The position numbers and the translations under genes were made by a program. Positions 63,661 through 64,000 of a stretch of DNA of 64,000 nucleotides are shown here, in pieces; positions within the stretch are counted from its first letter, which is position 1; each line of letters begins with the position of its first letter. Where the stretch lies: assembly GCF_947242115.1 (NCBI RefSeq), contig NC_074715.1:35578586-35642585 (forward strand), in the 5' to 3' direction. Origin of the DNA: Biomphalaria glabrata. Lineage: Eukaryota > Mollusca > Gastropoda > Planorbidae. Below the pieces are notes generated by a model that worked only from the letters and a program-made list of their open reading frames with translations, ran no database searches and was not told the DNA's origin.

Positions 63661-64000
63661 AACGTAGTCTCTATATACTGGTGATAGCTAGTTGTTTAAT
63701 TCTTGATATAATGTAGCTGGTACTCCAACCAGTTCTGGATTTTTATTGAGTATATGGGGTGAGTTAGTAAATAGTTTTAGGAATCCTTTTTGTCCTTTTT
63801 TTTCTGTTACTGTTTTACACTTGGTAAATAATTCAGGATGTATTTGTCCCTAGTAGCTAAGAAATGCTGATGCAAAGTAAATAAATAAGCATGTTTTGTT
63901 TCGCATCATTATCCTATTTTTTACAAATTGGTTCTTTATTTTCTCCTTTCAACGGGTTTATTTCTGTTGTTTCCATTTTCTAGATTTAATGTATGCCCAT
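63661..64000. other. Intergenic to window end
   Basis: AT-rich sequence after the LINE tail. Nothing recognised. Confidence 0.4.

Overview
The window looks like nuclear DNA of a heterobranch (pulmonate) gastropod; a planorbid snail such as Biomphalaria or Bulinus is my best guess. This rests on three things: AT-rich, intron-rich genes whose exons read as clear orthologues of animal nuclear genes; dense tRNA-headed SINEs and non-LTR retrotransposon tails; and stretches saturated with TCTAGA-type sequence. The species is inferred. The gene identities are read from exon translations.

Three genes are firmly recognisable. DSCC1 (+, 1355-12952, 12 exons) encodes the DCC1 subunit of the CTF18-type clamp loader. 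GADD45GIP1/CRIF1 (+, 42317-46558, 3 exons) encodes mitochondrial large-subunit protein mL64. TNPO1 (-, 62060-52774, 21 exons, 887 residues with every intron phase consistent) encodes transportin/karyopherin beta-2. GADD45GIP1 and TNPO1 are convergent. A fourth, intronless reading frame (-, 15239-15922, 227 aa) is a basic protein that I do not recognise. Three further small spliced genes are proposed only from splice signals and phase: 20896-21402 (-), 29667-30820 (+) and 33121-37559 (-).

Layout: 1-530 is a 33-bp minisatellite cut by the window edge; 0.6-1.2 kb is a LINE tail; 1.2-13.3 kb is DSCC1 with repeat-filled introns; 13.3-20.5 kb is mostly empty apart from the 227-aa gene and a 40-bp minisatellite; 20.9-33.1 kb is an accessory block. 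That block holds two inverted copies of a GGGTTTTGAG-rich repeat plus LINE tail, enclosing two hAT-like DNA transposon families with identifiable 8-bp target duplications, one copy nested inside another. The stretch 33.1-42.3 kb holds a tentative gene and old retroposon tails; 42.3-46.7 kb is GADD45GIP1; 46.7-50.5 kb is SINE and LINE debris, including a SINE inserted in a CR1-like reverse transcriptase with a 9-bp target duplication; 50.5-62.1 kb is TNPO1; 62.1-64 kb is intergenic with one LINE tail.

The recognised genes are ordinary housekeeping genes and do not form a pathway. I see no CRISPR, operon or defence system. The most useful novelties are the nested hAT families, the tentative small genes, and minisatellites that stay open in several reading frames.
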